Notes: generated by a model not told the origin, from the sequence alone. 64,000 nt of DNA from Thalassia testudinum (GCA_037157565.1 JAZHRO010000002.1:39266501-39330500); one strand, 5' to 3'; shown: positions 31,844 through 44,168, numbered from the stretch's first letter. A program made the numbers and translations.

Positions 31844-34655
31844 TGTTAAGACTCGTGCTGTTTGAGCCTTTTAAGATGTCTGGACTGTGGGTCAGACGTC
31901 TAGTCAGATGTGTGGACACCTTCCCAGACATCTGGAAATCGAAAATTTTGAGTATGAGCTTGCGTCTGCGCGAGTCTGCACGCAGACAATACACCTCCCT
32001 TGTTTCCTTCTTCTCTTTCTTTCCGCCCCAAATGAAACCCTAAGCCCTCACCCTTATAAAGCCCCTCCTCTCCCTCGTTCCCCCCCACTTCCCAGCCACC
32101 TTCCTCCTTCCCTCCAGCGAGAGCAGCAGAGCGAGTGAGAGCGCGAGAGTGGTGTGAGAAGGAGAGGAGGAGCAGCGTGAGAGGGAGAGGAGTTTAGCTT
32201 GCTAGCTCGCGTGGGAGCTCGCCAGTGAGCGCATGGCCGGAGCGGCGCGTGCGCAAGGCGAAAAAGTGCGTCGGAGGGGTCCTCCCCGACACTGCTGTAG
32301 CCGGAGCTGCAGGCGAGAGGGCGTGGCGCGGCCATGCACGGCGCGAGAGGGCGGAAGCAGGTTCTGGTTCTGGGTTTTTCCTAGAATTAGACGTCTGGAG
32401 CGACGTCCAGACGACTTAGCCGACGTCTGGAGGAGGTTCCAGACGTCTGAGGAGTAGACTTCGTAAAGGTATGTCTTCTTTGCGGATATGGCCATGCAGG
32501 CCGCTCTGCCGAGACACTGTTGCACGCCTTTTTGAGGAAATTTGGTGGATTTCATGCAGGGTTCACTTCGGGAAGGCACAGGACATGCCCTCCCATGCAT
32601 TTCGGATGTTTGGGCGACATACCAGACAACGGGAAGTGCTTCCAGACGTCTGGAGAGGTAGTCGGACGTCTAGAGCTGGGTCCAGACAGTCCAGAAGAGT
32701 TCCTGGATGTTTGAGGGTTGACGCAGAGGCTTAGGTACGTTACTGGACTCTTTTAAGACGTCTGGAATGTGTTCTAGATGTCTGATTTGAGTCAGAAGCA
32801 CTATTTTTGACCCATTTAGGGTCCGTTTGAAGTCTGTTTTACGCAAATAAGATACCGATGTTTTCTGTATGAATTCCTCTACTTGTTAGAAGACTTTCTA
32901 TACTATTCTGAGTGTTCTCTTGTGATTGATCGTTGTGATAGGACTTCATTCCATTGCGGGTTCGAGGCTTGCTGAGGCACGTGAGCCTGCCGTTCAAGCC
33001 CCACTACTCCTGGGTTTACTGGTAGAGTGGCTTCCCTTAATTTAAATACAAACCTGAATGTATGCGTGGAATGAATGATTAGAACCTAGGATATGACATG
33101 AATCCTAGGACTAGAAATACTGGAATGTCTGTATTGAATGAATGGATTGCAATCTTGAATGAGTAGATAGAATAATAACAATTGCCTGTAAATGAATAAT
33201 AGTTGCCTGCGAAATATGTAGTAATTGTGCTAATTAACTGTTAAATGTAACTTTCCTGTCGCACACGTGAAATGACATAATATGAGCTGCATGTATATAA
33301 TTTAGAAATGGAAGGGTGAATATTGGAAACACTAGCTACCTGTAAATAACCTGAATATGGAAATGTGAACGATAGAATTACAAATTGCGTGTGTATAACC
33401 TGAGAAAAAAAATAGAAATGATGAAACCTGGTATGGAATGGCCTGAGGAATATGAGCATGAACCTTACGGGGAATTAGGAGTAGAGCTCCTGGAAATAAA
33501 TGGAATGGAACTGGAAATGTGAATGGGGAAGTGAGCTGGCCCTTGAGTATGGAGTACCAAGGAGAGCGAATGTCTCCCCTGTTTAGTACAGAGTGAAGCT
33601 AGCCACCCTTAGGTTAGGACTCGGGGTTAGGATTGGCCATGCTGTATCGACTTCTTGGCCCTCGCGTACACAGTACCGGGGAGAGCTACTAGTGTAAGGA
33701 GAGGCTAGCCACCCCACGGGGCTCGGGGTTCAGCTAGCCACCTTACACCGACTTATTAGGCCCATTGGGCAAACCAAGGTAGTCAGGCGAGGGTGCACGG
33801 ACTGTGGAGGGGCGAGACCCCTGTTTGGTTCTTATGGGCTAGACCCCTATTACTGAGAGGGTTATGCCCTATACTGGTTCCGTGCTGTGCTTTGGGCGCA
33901 CCCGCTAATGGAAACGATTGATCGCGTGCCAGTGCGGGGTAGCTACCTGTGCGCTTATCGTGCGTGCCATAGTCACCGTTACGTCTGTCCGTGACCTTGG
34001 GGTGGTTGACTGGGTGTAGGACCACCATGGGGGACTCTCCCGGCAAGGAGAGCACCACGTGCGACTTCTACTCTTCGGAAATGACTACAACCAAGATCGT
34101 TCCCAAGAGGAACATTCGAGATCAAGAAATAGACCTAATAAATAAACCAAGTGGTGAAAGAAATAATAATTAGTTAAAGAAAGAAAGAAATTGAAAAACA
34201 ACAGCTACCTATCCACCTTAACTGCTTTAGTTAGTTGGTTGCCACTCTACTCAGCATTCGCTGATGTTTTGTACTCATAACCCCTTTTCAGGTCCTGGTG
34301 TTGAGCAGTCAAAGCCTACTGCTGCAAAGGGTGCTGGGCCTAGTAGAGCCCAGTAGTTGTAGCTTCTTGTTGTACTCCTTTTCTATTGTAGTGAGTACTC
34401 TTTTACACCTTTGTACTCTTACGTTCTGTACTTTATATTCTTGTACCTGTTTACTTTTCTACTGTTGCGGTGGTGTGTACTGTAGTAGTTTACTTCTTTA
34501 CTGCTCTAGTTTTGTTACTGTTAGTTGCCTAGCATAGTGAATGTGGTTTACTTTCCTACTTTTTGGTTACTTTCTCGTTGGACGATTGGGTTTTGGGATC
34601 AGTCGAGTTGGTCCGGTCTTGTGTCCTGTAGGGATTCGGGAACCAGGTCGTAACA
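31844..34655 (+). mobile_element. 3' LTR of element G (2.8 kb)
   Basis: It starts TGTTAAGACTCGTG and ends GGTCGTAACA. The U3 cluster has motif starts at 31873, 31893, 31905 and 31925. A TATA box (CTTATAAAG) lies near 32055. The dyad is at 32368-32386 (one mismatch). Cluster two has starts at 32388, 32408, 32420 and 32440, cluster three at 32603, 32623, 32643, 32663, 32683 and 32704, and cluster four at 32755 and 32775. Donor-like AAGGTATGT (near 32467) and TAGGTACGT (near 32733) follow clusters two and three. After about 32790 no further motif copies appear in the remaining 1.85 kb. Confidence 0.9.
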
Positions 34656-35203
34656 ATTTCACTTCTCAATAATCAGATCTCATTCATGTAAAGGCAGCTC
34701 ATGTTTTATTAGCAGACAAGCATCACAAATAAACATAACCATTACAATTGCTAGTATTTAGAATTGTACATACGTCTCAAGTAGACAGTGTAGGTCAACC
34801 ATACCCATTATTCCTGTCCTAGGGTTCATTCTCATCCTAGGGTTCATTTAAGTTATTCTAAACATGCAGTTCATTTGTTTATGTCATAATATTAAGGTAA
34901 ACCACTCTACTGGCAAATACGGGAGGAATGGGGGCTCGAATCGTAGATCCCGTCGTCACTGCGGCTCCCCCGTACTCGACTGGCTGGAGACCTATACAGA
35001 CGACCAACCACATTAAACGAGTTCAAAATTATATACGAGTGACACTAACACGTAGAGAAACTCATACGGAAAACAACGGTACTTCGTTTGCGGAAATCCG
35101 ATTCCGTTTGGGCCCTAAACCGGCCAAAACACGCACACTGTCCAAAATCAAACGTCCGGGACTAGCCTCAGATGTCTTAAAAGATGCCAATACTTACCCT
35201 AGG
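34656..35203 (-). mobile_element. 5' LTR of element M, middle part (minus strand)
   Basis: The M LTR resumes after element G with the duplicated ATTTC and matches the reverse complement of 49690-50240 (the region of AGTTGGTCAATTGTATAGG and GGTAGAGTGG). It stops at CTAGG (35199-35203), where an Athila-type solo LTR has inserted. Confidence 0.85.
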
Positions 35204-35382
35204 TGGTGACGACCTTCCTCTATAGTTCTATTATTTCGTCGTAGTATAGTATAGAGAAGTGATTACCAGTTTAATACAATTTGTTACTCAGAAATAAAAA
35301 AGTTCCCGAGGTCGAACTCAGGGAGCAAGTTGTATTCTAGAAATACAAATTCTTATTACAGAAAAAATATTACAAAAATAAA

Positions 35383-35406
35383 GAGAGAGAGAGAGAGGGA
35401 GAGATA
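35383..35406 (+). repeat. (GA)n microsatellite
   Basis: AGAGAGAGAGAGAGAGGGAG-type run within the Athila solo LTR, next to a pyrimidine-rich stretch. Confidence 0.8.
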
Positions 35407-35968
35407 AAAATTTGGTTTCTTCTTTCTTCCTCTTTGTTTTCTCTTCTCTTTGGCTTTTGGTTTTTCTTCTTTGTTTATCTCCTGGTGGTCTTCTTCTTCT
35501 GCCTTCTGTTCTTCTTATTTCTTCTTTCTTCTTTCTGCCTCAGCTGTAAAGCTTTTCTTCTTGCGGTCCCTTGCTCAGCGGCACGGCTTCTTCGTTCTCC
35601 TTCTTTCTTTGCAGCAGTGGGTTGATGTTCTTCTTCTTCTTTCAGCTCTTGTTTCTGCTTGTCTCTTTCTTTTTCGTTTCCCTTGCGGTCCTGTTCTTCT
35701 TCCTCTTTTCTGCCTTCAGAGCGTCGTCTGATTTTCCAATCAGACGACTTAAACCGCCGCTGCTACAGTGCCGCTCGGTGCTCCTTCCTTCAGCTTTCGT
35801 CGTCCTTCTTCTCTGCCTCGCTCGTCTTCTTCTTCTTCGCCTTTTCCTCTTTGCTCCGAGCAGTCCTGGCTGCTCTTCTTCCGTCAGTCTTCTTCTCCGG
35901 TTCTTCTTCTTCACCTGTGCCTGCACTCTTCGAAGTTTTCGTCAGCGGGCGAAAACCTACTCTACCCT

Positions 35969-35994
35969 CCCCCCCCCCCCCCCCCCCCCCCCCC
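35969..35994 (+). repeat. Homopolymer of 26 C
   Basis: An uninterrupted C tract in the solo LTR. The related long LTR at 44192-47014 has only short C runs at the same place (about 44889-44907), so this is an expansion, or a length error in the assembly. Confidence 0.9.
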
Positions 35995-38086
35995 GCGTTT
36001 CTCTCTCACAGAAGCCACTCTTAGGAAAGCTCTCCCAGAGCTGCCGGGTAGTCGGGTACGGGTCGAGCCCGGGTCCAGGCCCACCGGCGTGCGTGGTGGG
36101 CGAGGAGTGCAGGTCAGTCTTAGTCAGGTCGGGCCAGGTCCGCGAGGCGTGAACGCGGACGAGACCGGGCGGGTGAAGGGGACCTCACCCCGTGTGCTGA
36201 GGCGATAAGCCTCCAGCACTTTTTCACTTTATACCGCTGCGCTCCTTCAGAGCCTTCCAAGGTGGGACTAAATGTCCCACCCCAAGTTGGTGCCTGCGCG
36301 GAGGAAGCAGCTGGTAATCGCGGCTTTACGCGAGGCCTTCGCGCGAGGGCTTCGCCTCAGCTGCAGCCTGACGCTTTGCTGAAATGCCTCGCACAGCCTG
36401 GGAGTCGAATCTGGGCGTGGCGCGCCTACAGCTGCAGGCGGAAGCAGCTCCTTCTGCACGGCAATGGCGGCGGAGGACGGGTGACCTGTTCACAGCAAAA
36501 TGGCCTCTCGGCCTAATCAGAAGGTGCCGGGAGCTTCGCCAGAGTGCGGCGAAGCTCATGCGGGTGGTGGCGAGGCGTGGGGTGGCGTGCAAGGGCTGCC
36601 CTAGGTCGGACTGTGGGTCGGAAAGTGGGTGTGTTCGGTGGAGTTGTAGAGGGTGATTTAGGGGAAGTGGAAGGGCGGAGGTTGATCAGGGTGAGGAGGC
36701 GGAGGTTCTGCGGTGGTCGACGAGTCGTGTGGGTTGCTGGAGTGATGGGAGCGGGTCGCCGGAGCAGGGGCCGGAGGTGGAGAAGGTGAGGGCGATTGGT
36801 CGGATCGGGGCAACAGTAAAGATGTAAAGTGAGGAAAAGGAAGAGGGGAGGAAGAGAAGTAGTTCTAACTTACTTGCAGGGACGAAGGGGGAGTAGCAGG
36901 GCGACGGTCGTATCAACTGTCGCCGGAGAAGAAGATGCCCAGGGGAAGGGGTGGCGGCGAGGAGAGGGCCGGAGAGGCGCCAGCTGGGTGCAGCGTGGCG
37001 CGGGAAGAGCGAGGGAGAGCAACCCTGCAGCTGGTAGTGCGGCAGAGCGGCGTGGAGGAAGAGGGGAGGCCGCCGGAGCTGGAGGGCTTCCTGTCGGAGT
37101 GGGAAGAGAGGAAGTGGGGGTCTTTCTCCGTCAGGACCGAACTCCTCAGAACGGCGGAGCGACGGGGGTAATTGTAGAGGCGGAATCAGAGAGGAGAGCG
37201 GAGGGAGACGACGTGTCTCCCTCGCCGGAGGACGCCGGAGATGGAGACCCATACCGTCCGTGCGTTCGCACGGCCGGTATGGTGGGTTGCAGCGACCAGG
37301 GGGGTGCTCCTGCGACGGCTGACGACGTAGGGCACCCCCATTTGTCCTAGCAGGCCCTGCCCTTCACCCTGCGCGGCGCCATGCTCCGCGCAAGGTCGTC
37401 GGAGCATGGTGCTGGCAGGTTTTGCAGGGAGGACCTGAATGCAAAGAACGAAGGAGAGTTAGGGGCCAAAATGCGAGGGTTCAAAAGTTGAGGGCCAAAA
37501 AGTAAATATATGAGGACCAAAGTGTAAAGTTGGTCAAGAAGGTTTCTTCTTAGGCTCAAGTTTTTATACATGACTAATTAGGACATAAGGAATCTGATGG
37601 TGAATTTTATTTCTAGATTAAACCTTGTTTGACCGGTCAATTTATGCAAAAACCCAAATTAAGTTATTAATTGGGTATGGTTCTCAATGTAGGTCAAAAT
37701 GGGTTCCTAAGGCCAAATTGAATGTTATAAACCCTAGAGATTATTTTTCTATGAATTTTAGAGGGTTTATTACATTTTTACTTTGCCTCGAACCTCGTGA
37801 ATTGAAGTGGGTTTGTTTTAGGGTTACAAATTATCATCTAGTTCCTTGGAATTGCTGTAGCCCTTATCAGATCATCCCACTTTCCTTCTTATTCGGTTTG
37901 TTTGACCTATGTTTGGACCTGTATGCAGATTATACTGGTAAAATTACATTTTTACCCCTTATGACTTGTTTTCTCCTTAAACTCAGAATTCTTTGAGTTA
38001 AGCTTTTCCTTGAGTTATGTAGGAGCTTTTATCATTTATATTAGGTCAAAATGAGCTAGTTATGGCTCATGATGAGGTTCTCATCA

Positions 38087-38947
38087 CTAGGTTCCCTGCA
38101 GCTACCTCGAACGTCCGGACTCTTCTGCAATCGTCTAAGGTGAGTTCCAAACCTTGGACCCTTCTTCTGGCCGTCTGGGGTACGGTCAGACGTCTAGCTA
38201 TGTGCCCAGATGTCCAAAAGTGCCTCGATGGGTGCACCCGCGTCTTTCCAACGGCCTGCTCGCTGCGCATGTACGCATAGAACATTAGAAAAAGTCAGAC
38301 AAATCTCTACGGTGAGGCCTGCATGGTCGAAACCGCACAAAAGCACGTACCTTAGCACAGAGCATGCTTTCAGACATCCAGCTTCAGCTCTGGACGTCCT
38401 TCTGCTATTCTAGACGTCTGGGATGTGCTCCAGACATCTGATACTGGAAATTATCCAGTATGCAGTGCCTCTACAAACCTTCTTCTCTGCACGGAACCCC
38501 TTCGCACCGCCCGCAGTTGCGACGCCGACAGATTCAGGAGGCCGCGACGCCCACCCTCACGAGCTCCTCCTCACGCACGAGCTCACCTGAGCTCCTCCCA
38601 CGCTCTCGCGCAAGCTCCTCCCCTAGTTCTCACTCCTCTTCTCACTCTCTTCTTCTCCCCTCGCCGCATTGGTGGCTGGAAGGAAGGAGACAGCAGGCAG
38701 GAGGGAAAGGTGGAGGTGGTGGCTGGATGGAGATGGGTGGAGTGGCGTGGGAGAGGGGGTTTAAATAGGTAGAGGGTTAGGGTTTGGGGTGAGGAGAGGG
38801 GGCTTGCGTGCGTCTGCGCATGCAGAAAAGAATAGTAGGTCCAGTTCTTCTACTTTCAGACGTTTGACACTTCATCCAGAAGTCTGGATAGATGTCTGAC
38901 GGCTCATCCGGACGTCTTAAATGACCCAGAAGGAAATGGTCATTTCA
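38087..38947 (-). mobile_element. 5' LTR of element M, 5' part with promoter (minus strand)
   Basis: After the repeated CTAGG the M LTR resumes. On the minus strand it starts TGAAATGACCATTTCC at 38947. It contains the TATA-like TTTAAATAGG (plus strand, near 38760), the dyad at 38441-38461 and palindrome clusters (cores near 38111, 38131, 38171, 38190 and 38210). Directly after 38947 the gag sequence of element P begins, so M had inserted into P's gag. Confidence 0.87.
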
Positions 38948-41134
38948 AGGGGCCCCAGATAGAGGCCAGCTGCCAGCATCGGACCTCTGCCCAGTCACCA
39001 CCAGGGACTGACTGAGGGAGGAGGTCGTGTTCCTCTCTGCTACTAGTGTGGTCAGCTGGGCCACATCAGGAGGGACTACCCATCTAGGGCCGGAGCATAG
39101 TAGATGCTCCCCGCACCGAGCACTGGAGGCCGAGCTGGTGGCCGCGGTCACCAGGCTCGTGGGGGAGGATAGCAGTCACGAGGAGGGTACCGGCTAGTTG
39201 CTACTCGCCCGACTCAAAGCAAGGCCGCTTCTTCTACACCCAGGGATGAGGGATGTATCAACACTCTAACACACAGAGATGCCAAGGCTTCGGGTTTTGT
39301 GGTGGCAGGTATGGTTACCGTTTCTGGTAGATTAGTTTATGTTCTTTTCGATTCTGGTGCCACACACTCTTTTGTCTCCTCGAGTTTTATCGTTAGTTTG
39401 GGGTCGGGCAGTGTGCTGTTAGAGGTTCCTTTCCTGATTAGAGAACCAGGTGGACAGTTGTTTGTAGCAGAGGAGGTCTTTACAGACTGTGAGGTTGCTA
39501 TAGGGAGACATAGTCTTCCTGTCAACCTGATTGTAATCCCGATGGAGGACTTTGGCGTGATCCTAGGGATGGACTGGCTGTCTTCCTATCACGCTTTGGT
39601 GGACTATTTTGGGAGGAAGATCGTCTTCTCCATACCAAAGTTGCCTCCCTTTTAGTTTCACGGCCAGCCGGTGGACGGAGGTTTTAGGTGCATCATCGTG
39701 CTTTGGGCAGCGAAGCTTTTGGGCCAGGGGTGTGAGGGCTTCTTAGCTTGTGTTGTGGCAGAGCCTAGTCCCGTGGTCGACTTTTAGAGTATCTCGGTGG
39801 TCTGTGAGTGCCCCGACGTTTTCCCAGAGGAGCTTCTAGGACTACCGCCTGAGCGTAAGATCGAATTTGAGATCTTACTATTACCGGGGACCAACCCCAT
39901 TTCTACTGCACCGTACAGGATGGCGTCACATTAGCTGCAAGAGCTCAAGTCACAGTTACAAGACCTACTGGAGAAGGGCATTGTGAGGCCCAGTGCATCC
40001 CCGTGGGGAGCCCCTGTGTTGTTCGTAAAGAAGAAGGACAGTACCCTGCGACTTTGTGTCAACTACCGACAGTTGAATCAGGTCATTATCAAGAACAAGT
40101 ACCTGATGCCTCGTATCGACGACCTCTTTGACCAGTTGAGAGATGCCACAATGTTCTCTAAGATAGATTTGAGGTTAGGTTACCACCAGTTGAGGATCAG
40201 AGAGACCGGCGTCTCCAAGATAGCTTTCCGTACTCGATACGAGCACTATGAATTCTTGGTCATGCTGTTTGGGTTGACTAATGCCCCCGCTGCTTTCATG
40301 GACATGATGAATCATGTTTTTAGGCTGTACTTAGACCAGTTTGTGGTGGTGTTCATCGATGACGTCTTAGTCTACTCGTGGGATCAGGCACTGCATGGAC
40401 AGCATTTAAGTATGGTCCTGGATACCTTGAGACAACGTAGGATGTATGCCAAGTACAACAAGTGAGTTTTGGCTGAGACAGGTGACTTTTTTGGGCCACG
40501 TGATTTCAGGAGATGGATTAGCTGTGGATCCAGCCAAGGTTGAGGCTGTGCTTAGGTGGGAGAGACCACGCACAGTGACAAAGATATGTAGCTTTCTGGG
40601 ACTAGCAGGCTATTACCGACGGTTTATTAGAGGGTTCTCTCAGATCGCACATAGTATGACTCAGTTGACTCGGAAGGACGTGCCCTTTTCCTGGATAGAT
40701 GAGTGCGAGGCGTGCTTTCAGGAGTTGAAGGAGAGACTGACTTCAGCTCCTGTGCTTACCATTCCAGACAGCAGTGGCGGGTTTGTGGTTTACACCGATG
40801 CGTTATTACAGGGGTTGGGTGGTGTGCTCATGCAGCGGGGTCACGTTGTCGCTTACGCTTTGCGGCAACTGAAGCCCCATGAGCATAACTACCCCATCCA
40901 TGACATAGGGCTGGCAACAGTTGTCTTCGCGTTGAAGGCATGGAGGCACTACCTGTATGGTGAGACATTCGAGATCTTCACAGATTACAAGAGCCTTAGG
41001 TACTTGTTTGACCAGAAGGAGCTCAACATGAGATAGAGACATTGGTTAGGGCTCCTGAAGGACTACGACTGCAGCATCTCTTACCACTCAGGGAAGGCCA
41101 ATGTGGTGGTTGACGCCTTGAGCAAGAAGGCGCC
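38948..41134 (+). pseudogene. Gag end, protease, RT and RNase H of Tekay-like element P, pseudogene
   Basis: In order: zinc knuckle at 39038-39079 (Cys, stop, Cys, His, with Tyr in place of the last Cys), protease with LFDSGATHSFVS (DSGA at 39350-39361), a linker with stops at 39653, 39785 and 39932, RT from [21 protein letters not shown] (39978) through [29 protein letters not shown] and FIDD (40352-40363), then a two-base deletion near 40464 relative to the sequence in element G. The next frame carries [27 protein letters not shown] and RNase H with [14 protein letters not shown] and [11 protein letters not shown]. The region ends at TGACGCCTTGAGCAAGAAGG, cut at 41134 by an Athila-type insertion. 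Most stops are Gln codons changed to TAG. Confidence 0.9.
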
Positions 41135-42312
41135 TGTTCGAACGCTCTCGATCGGGTTTTAAAGCATGTCACGTTGTAATATAGCCAAAAAAGCGTTCAA
41201 AACAAATAAAGAGTTTTTATTACTCGAAAATTGGAGTATCCGAGGTCGAACATTGGGAGCAATCGGAATTTACTTCTAATCTCAAATGCAATTGAACACT
41301 CTAATTTACTCAAAACTTTAATTCAAATATGAATATATGCGGTTAAAAAGTAATTATGACAAAGGAGTAAAATTGGGTGCTGGGCCGTATGCTCAGAGCG
41401 TGGAGGGCACGCATTTCTCTCCGACGGCTCGCCGGAGAAGGAAAGAGGGTGGATGCCCAAATCCCTTGTGCGTTCGCACGAGAGATTGGGTTCACACCAG
41501 GGATCAAGATTGGCCTTAGATGGAAGGGAATTCCTCAGAGAATCCCCCTTCCATTTCTGGGAGGGGATCTCTGAGGAATCAGAGAGTATTACCTCTCTAA
41601 TCCTCGCCGGAGTGGGATTCTGCCCCAACAATGGCGGCAGGACCTGATTGCAAAGGTGGTGAGAAAGTTAGGGGGCTCTCTGCGATGATTTTCAAAAGTT
41701 AGGGACCAAATTATGATTTAGGTGTACTGAATTGCAAAGTAGGTCAAGATGACCTCCCCTTAGGTCCAAATTTTGGTATAAACCTAATTTGGACCTAAGG
41801 AATCCAATGGTGAAGTTGGATTTTAGGTTTGACTACGGTTGATTGAACATTTTGCATAAAAACCCAAATTACGTCAATTAATGAGCTAGGACCCTAATCT
41901 AGGTCAAACTGGGTTCCAAAGGCCAAATTAAGTGTTCTAAACCCTAGAGGATATTTTTCCAAGATTTTTAGAGGGTTCACTTGATTTTTATCCTGACCAG
42001 AACCTTGTTGAATTAAGCGGATCTATTTTAGGGTTACCAAATGTCATTTAATTTCTAGATTGCACATGAACCCATTTCTGATTGAATCAACCTACTTTTT
42101 ATCTTATTTAGACCTTTTGACCTATGTTTTGTCTTTGAGAAATCCCGTTTATGTACTGCAATGGTAAAATTGCAATTTTAACCTTTATTTCATGTTTTCT
42201 TCTCAAAGCACTTATTCCTTCATTTAAGCCTTCTTCTAGGTTATGTATGAGCTTTTATCTTCTTTATTGGGTCAAAATAAGCTAGTTATAGCTCATGATG
42301 AGGCTCTCATCA
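41135..42312 (-). mobile_element. 3' LTR (short, 1.2 kb) of a non-autonomous Athila relative
   Basis: The plus-strand ends are TGTTCGAACG at 41135 and CTCATCA at 42312. The element's outer duplication GCGCC lies at 41130-41134 and 47015-47019. Compared with its partner LTR at 44192-47014 this copy lacks about 1.65 kb (the equivalent of 44432-46077). The break lies within a shared TGG (AAATTGG/GTGCTGG), as in a microhomology deletion. LTRs of a new insertion are made identical, so the size difference arose after insertion. Confidence 0.88.
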
Positions 42313-44168
42313 TACCTCCATGCCTAGCTTTTGCTAATCCCTTAGCAAAATTTCAAGGTTTTAACTTCCGTTCTAGACCCTGAGTGTCTGTCAACAATCA
42401 TGATAAGTGCTTCTCCTTTTCTTTTGTGATTAGGTAGGAATGCCGACAATAGGCCTAGAGGTATTCAAGTACCAACCAAAATCCGGACCTGACCCGCTTT
42501 AGCCTCAGTCCTCCGTAAAGGTTTCTACGGCCCACAGAAACTAACCTAGGGTTTGTTGGACTCCGCGGTTAAAGCACCCGTGCTTGAGACATTTTTAGCC
42601 TAAGTTCAGTTTGCAGTGCATTTTTTGTAAGAGAGAGATTGAAGATTTATTTGTTTGGAGAGCTTTTCTCTCTCTTTTCTTTTTATTTCTAGCTTCGGAT
42701 TAGCTTCTCAACACGGTCTGTATCGGATTCCTCGTCCCCATCATCAATCCTCAAGGGTTCCTGGCTATCGATGCTTCGAGATAGCACCGCCCATGGCAAC
42801 CCCCAGAACCCTGGCTTTCGAGATTTTGAGATAATCCCGCCCATGGCGTTCCATGGCCGAATTCAGACCCTGGCGATCGACATTTCGTGATAATGCCGCC
42901 CATGGTATCTGAACCACCAGAGTGCTTACATGTCCCCAGTAGGATATTTAAATATCCTAAGAGACAAGCACCAAGGAGACGATATGTTGTTACACATCTT
43001 CGAGGGGAATTTCCCGCCTCCTCGCGCCGGGAACTCGTCCAAATCAACTTGTGTTGATTGACCGCTCCTAATCTAGGTGACTTTTTCAGAATATTAAACG
43101 CTTTTGCGTGATTTGGATGTTTATGCGCATTGAACCAAACTGTGTGTGAATTTGGGGTGCTTAGGTTACCGAATCCCGCAAATCGGAAGTCAGTTAACGA
43201 GGTCGAATACTTTCTAAACCTTAGATCTAATACTTAAGCTTCGCATTTTCCCCAACCTCTTGAAGATTATCCAGATTTTAGCAGATACATGAATTTTTAA
43301 GACTAAAAAATCTAGGCCAAGAGGCCTAAGATCAGCGTTCTCGCTAATATCTTGTTATGTCTCCTTAGCAGTTTTTCTTTTATTCTTTTCTTGATCTGGT
43401 CTAGAACTTCAGTTAATTCCTTAATCTTTTACTAATGACTATTTCTTTTTCTTTCTCATTTTGTGCTTCTTTTTGTCCTTTTTGCTCTTTTTTCTCTTCC
43501 TTATGTTTATGTGGCTCACAAAATTTCCTCCCTCCCCCCATTTTTTGTTCTTTTTCATAATTTTTCAATTTTTTTGTGTTTTTGACATATGTGAATTTTT
43601 TGTGAGAATCCTTCTGATTTTTTCTTGGTTCTGTATGTATGCACTTTATCACCCCCCATGCCTAAGTTTTGCAATGTCCTCATTGTAAACGGAGGGTGTG
43701 AAATAGTGTTGAGGTCAGGGACTTGGAACAGGATACATCGGGTGGGTGAATAGGTCTAAAAATGAATGATGTGGATGATTTCAAGCTCTGGTACGTGTAC
43801 CAGAGGTGGGATCAACTGTCTAATGCTGAACTCAAGGTGCAATAGACATGGAGTACGGATGGATACTCAGACGGGTCTCTGTTTTTGGGATGACGGGTTG
43901 TCTCCCGTTAAGCGCTAAATTTAATGCCTTCAGCTGAGCGGAAAATGGGGTGGAGCGGGAGTGGTCAAATCAGTGAAATTTTGTAAAACAAGCACCTTGA
44001 TTAAGAGCCTAGTTGGTTCAACCAGGTGCTTGTTAAGATCAGTAGGCTGATGATGCAGCCCAAACCCAATGAGTCTGGTGGGTTGATAAATGTAGATCAA
44101 CAGATGCGGAACCCACCATATGTATTGAAGTTCTAATGGATATGGAGGTGAAAACTCGGGTTTAGGCT
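42313..44168 (-). mobile_element. Non-coding internal region of the non-autonomous Athila relative
   Basis: About 1.86 kb between the two LTRs with no gag, protease or RT that I can recognise in any frame. It contains a triple repeat with hairpin potential (42761-42905) and a T-rich stretch (43430-43630). The purine-rich GGCATGGAGGTA next to the 3' LTR (minus strand, about 42324-42313) could be the polypurine tract. The element must have used proteins from a related autonomous Athila such as the one at 59486. Confidence 0.8.
42761..42905 (+). repeat. Three tandem copies of a 36-bp unit ending CCGCCCATGG
   Basis: The units run 42761-42796, 42811-42846 and 42870-42905. Each has the form CTGG, C, two variable bases, TCGA, a TTTCG-like stretch, GATA, and CCGCCCATGG. 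The first contains the inverted pair GCTATC/GATAGC. Confidence 0.7.

Larger units (their letters stand above)
35204..38086 (-). mobile_element. Athila-type solo LTR (2.9 kb, non-autonomous type), minus strand
   Basis: The plus-strand ends are TGGTGACGAC at 35204 and TTCTCATCA at 38086, with CTAGG on both sides (35199-35203 and 38087-38091). On the minus strand it starts TGATGAGAACCTCATCATGAG, and its first kilobase matches the LTR of the Athila element at 59486. The rest matches the long LTR at 44192-47014, including a pyrimidine-rich block (35410-35960) and the GAGGTCGAAC...GGGAGCAA phrase near 35310. An inverted repeat with the core CGTCTGATT/AATCAGACG lies at 35727-35749. Long open frames within the pyrimidine-rich block are low-complexity and not genes. 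Confidence 0.88.

Noticed and set aside
35571..36208. Open frames up to 193 codons rich in Phe, Leu and Ser
   Set aside because: They translate a pyrimidine-rich repeat block of the Athila-type LTR including the poly-C run; low complexity, no domain.
36268..37350. Overlapping Arg/Gly-rich frames on both strands
   Set aside because: GC-rich LTR sequence open in many frames; no homology between the copies at 36268-37350 and 45600-46349 at protein level that exceeds DNA similarity.
20888..38947. Treating the LTR at 20888-22342 and the minus-strand LTR at 25024-38947 as one element
   Set aside because: Opposite strands; the primer site and gag at 23465-25020 belong to the minus-strand LTR, while 20888-22342 pairs in orientation and similarity with 48670-51456.
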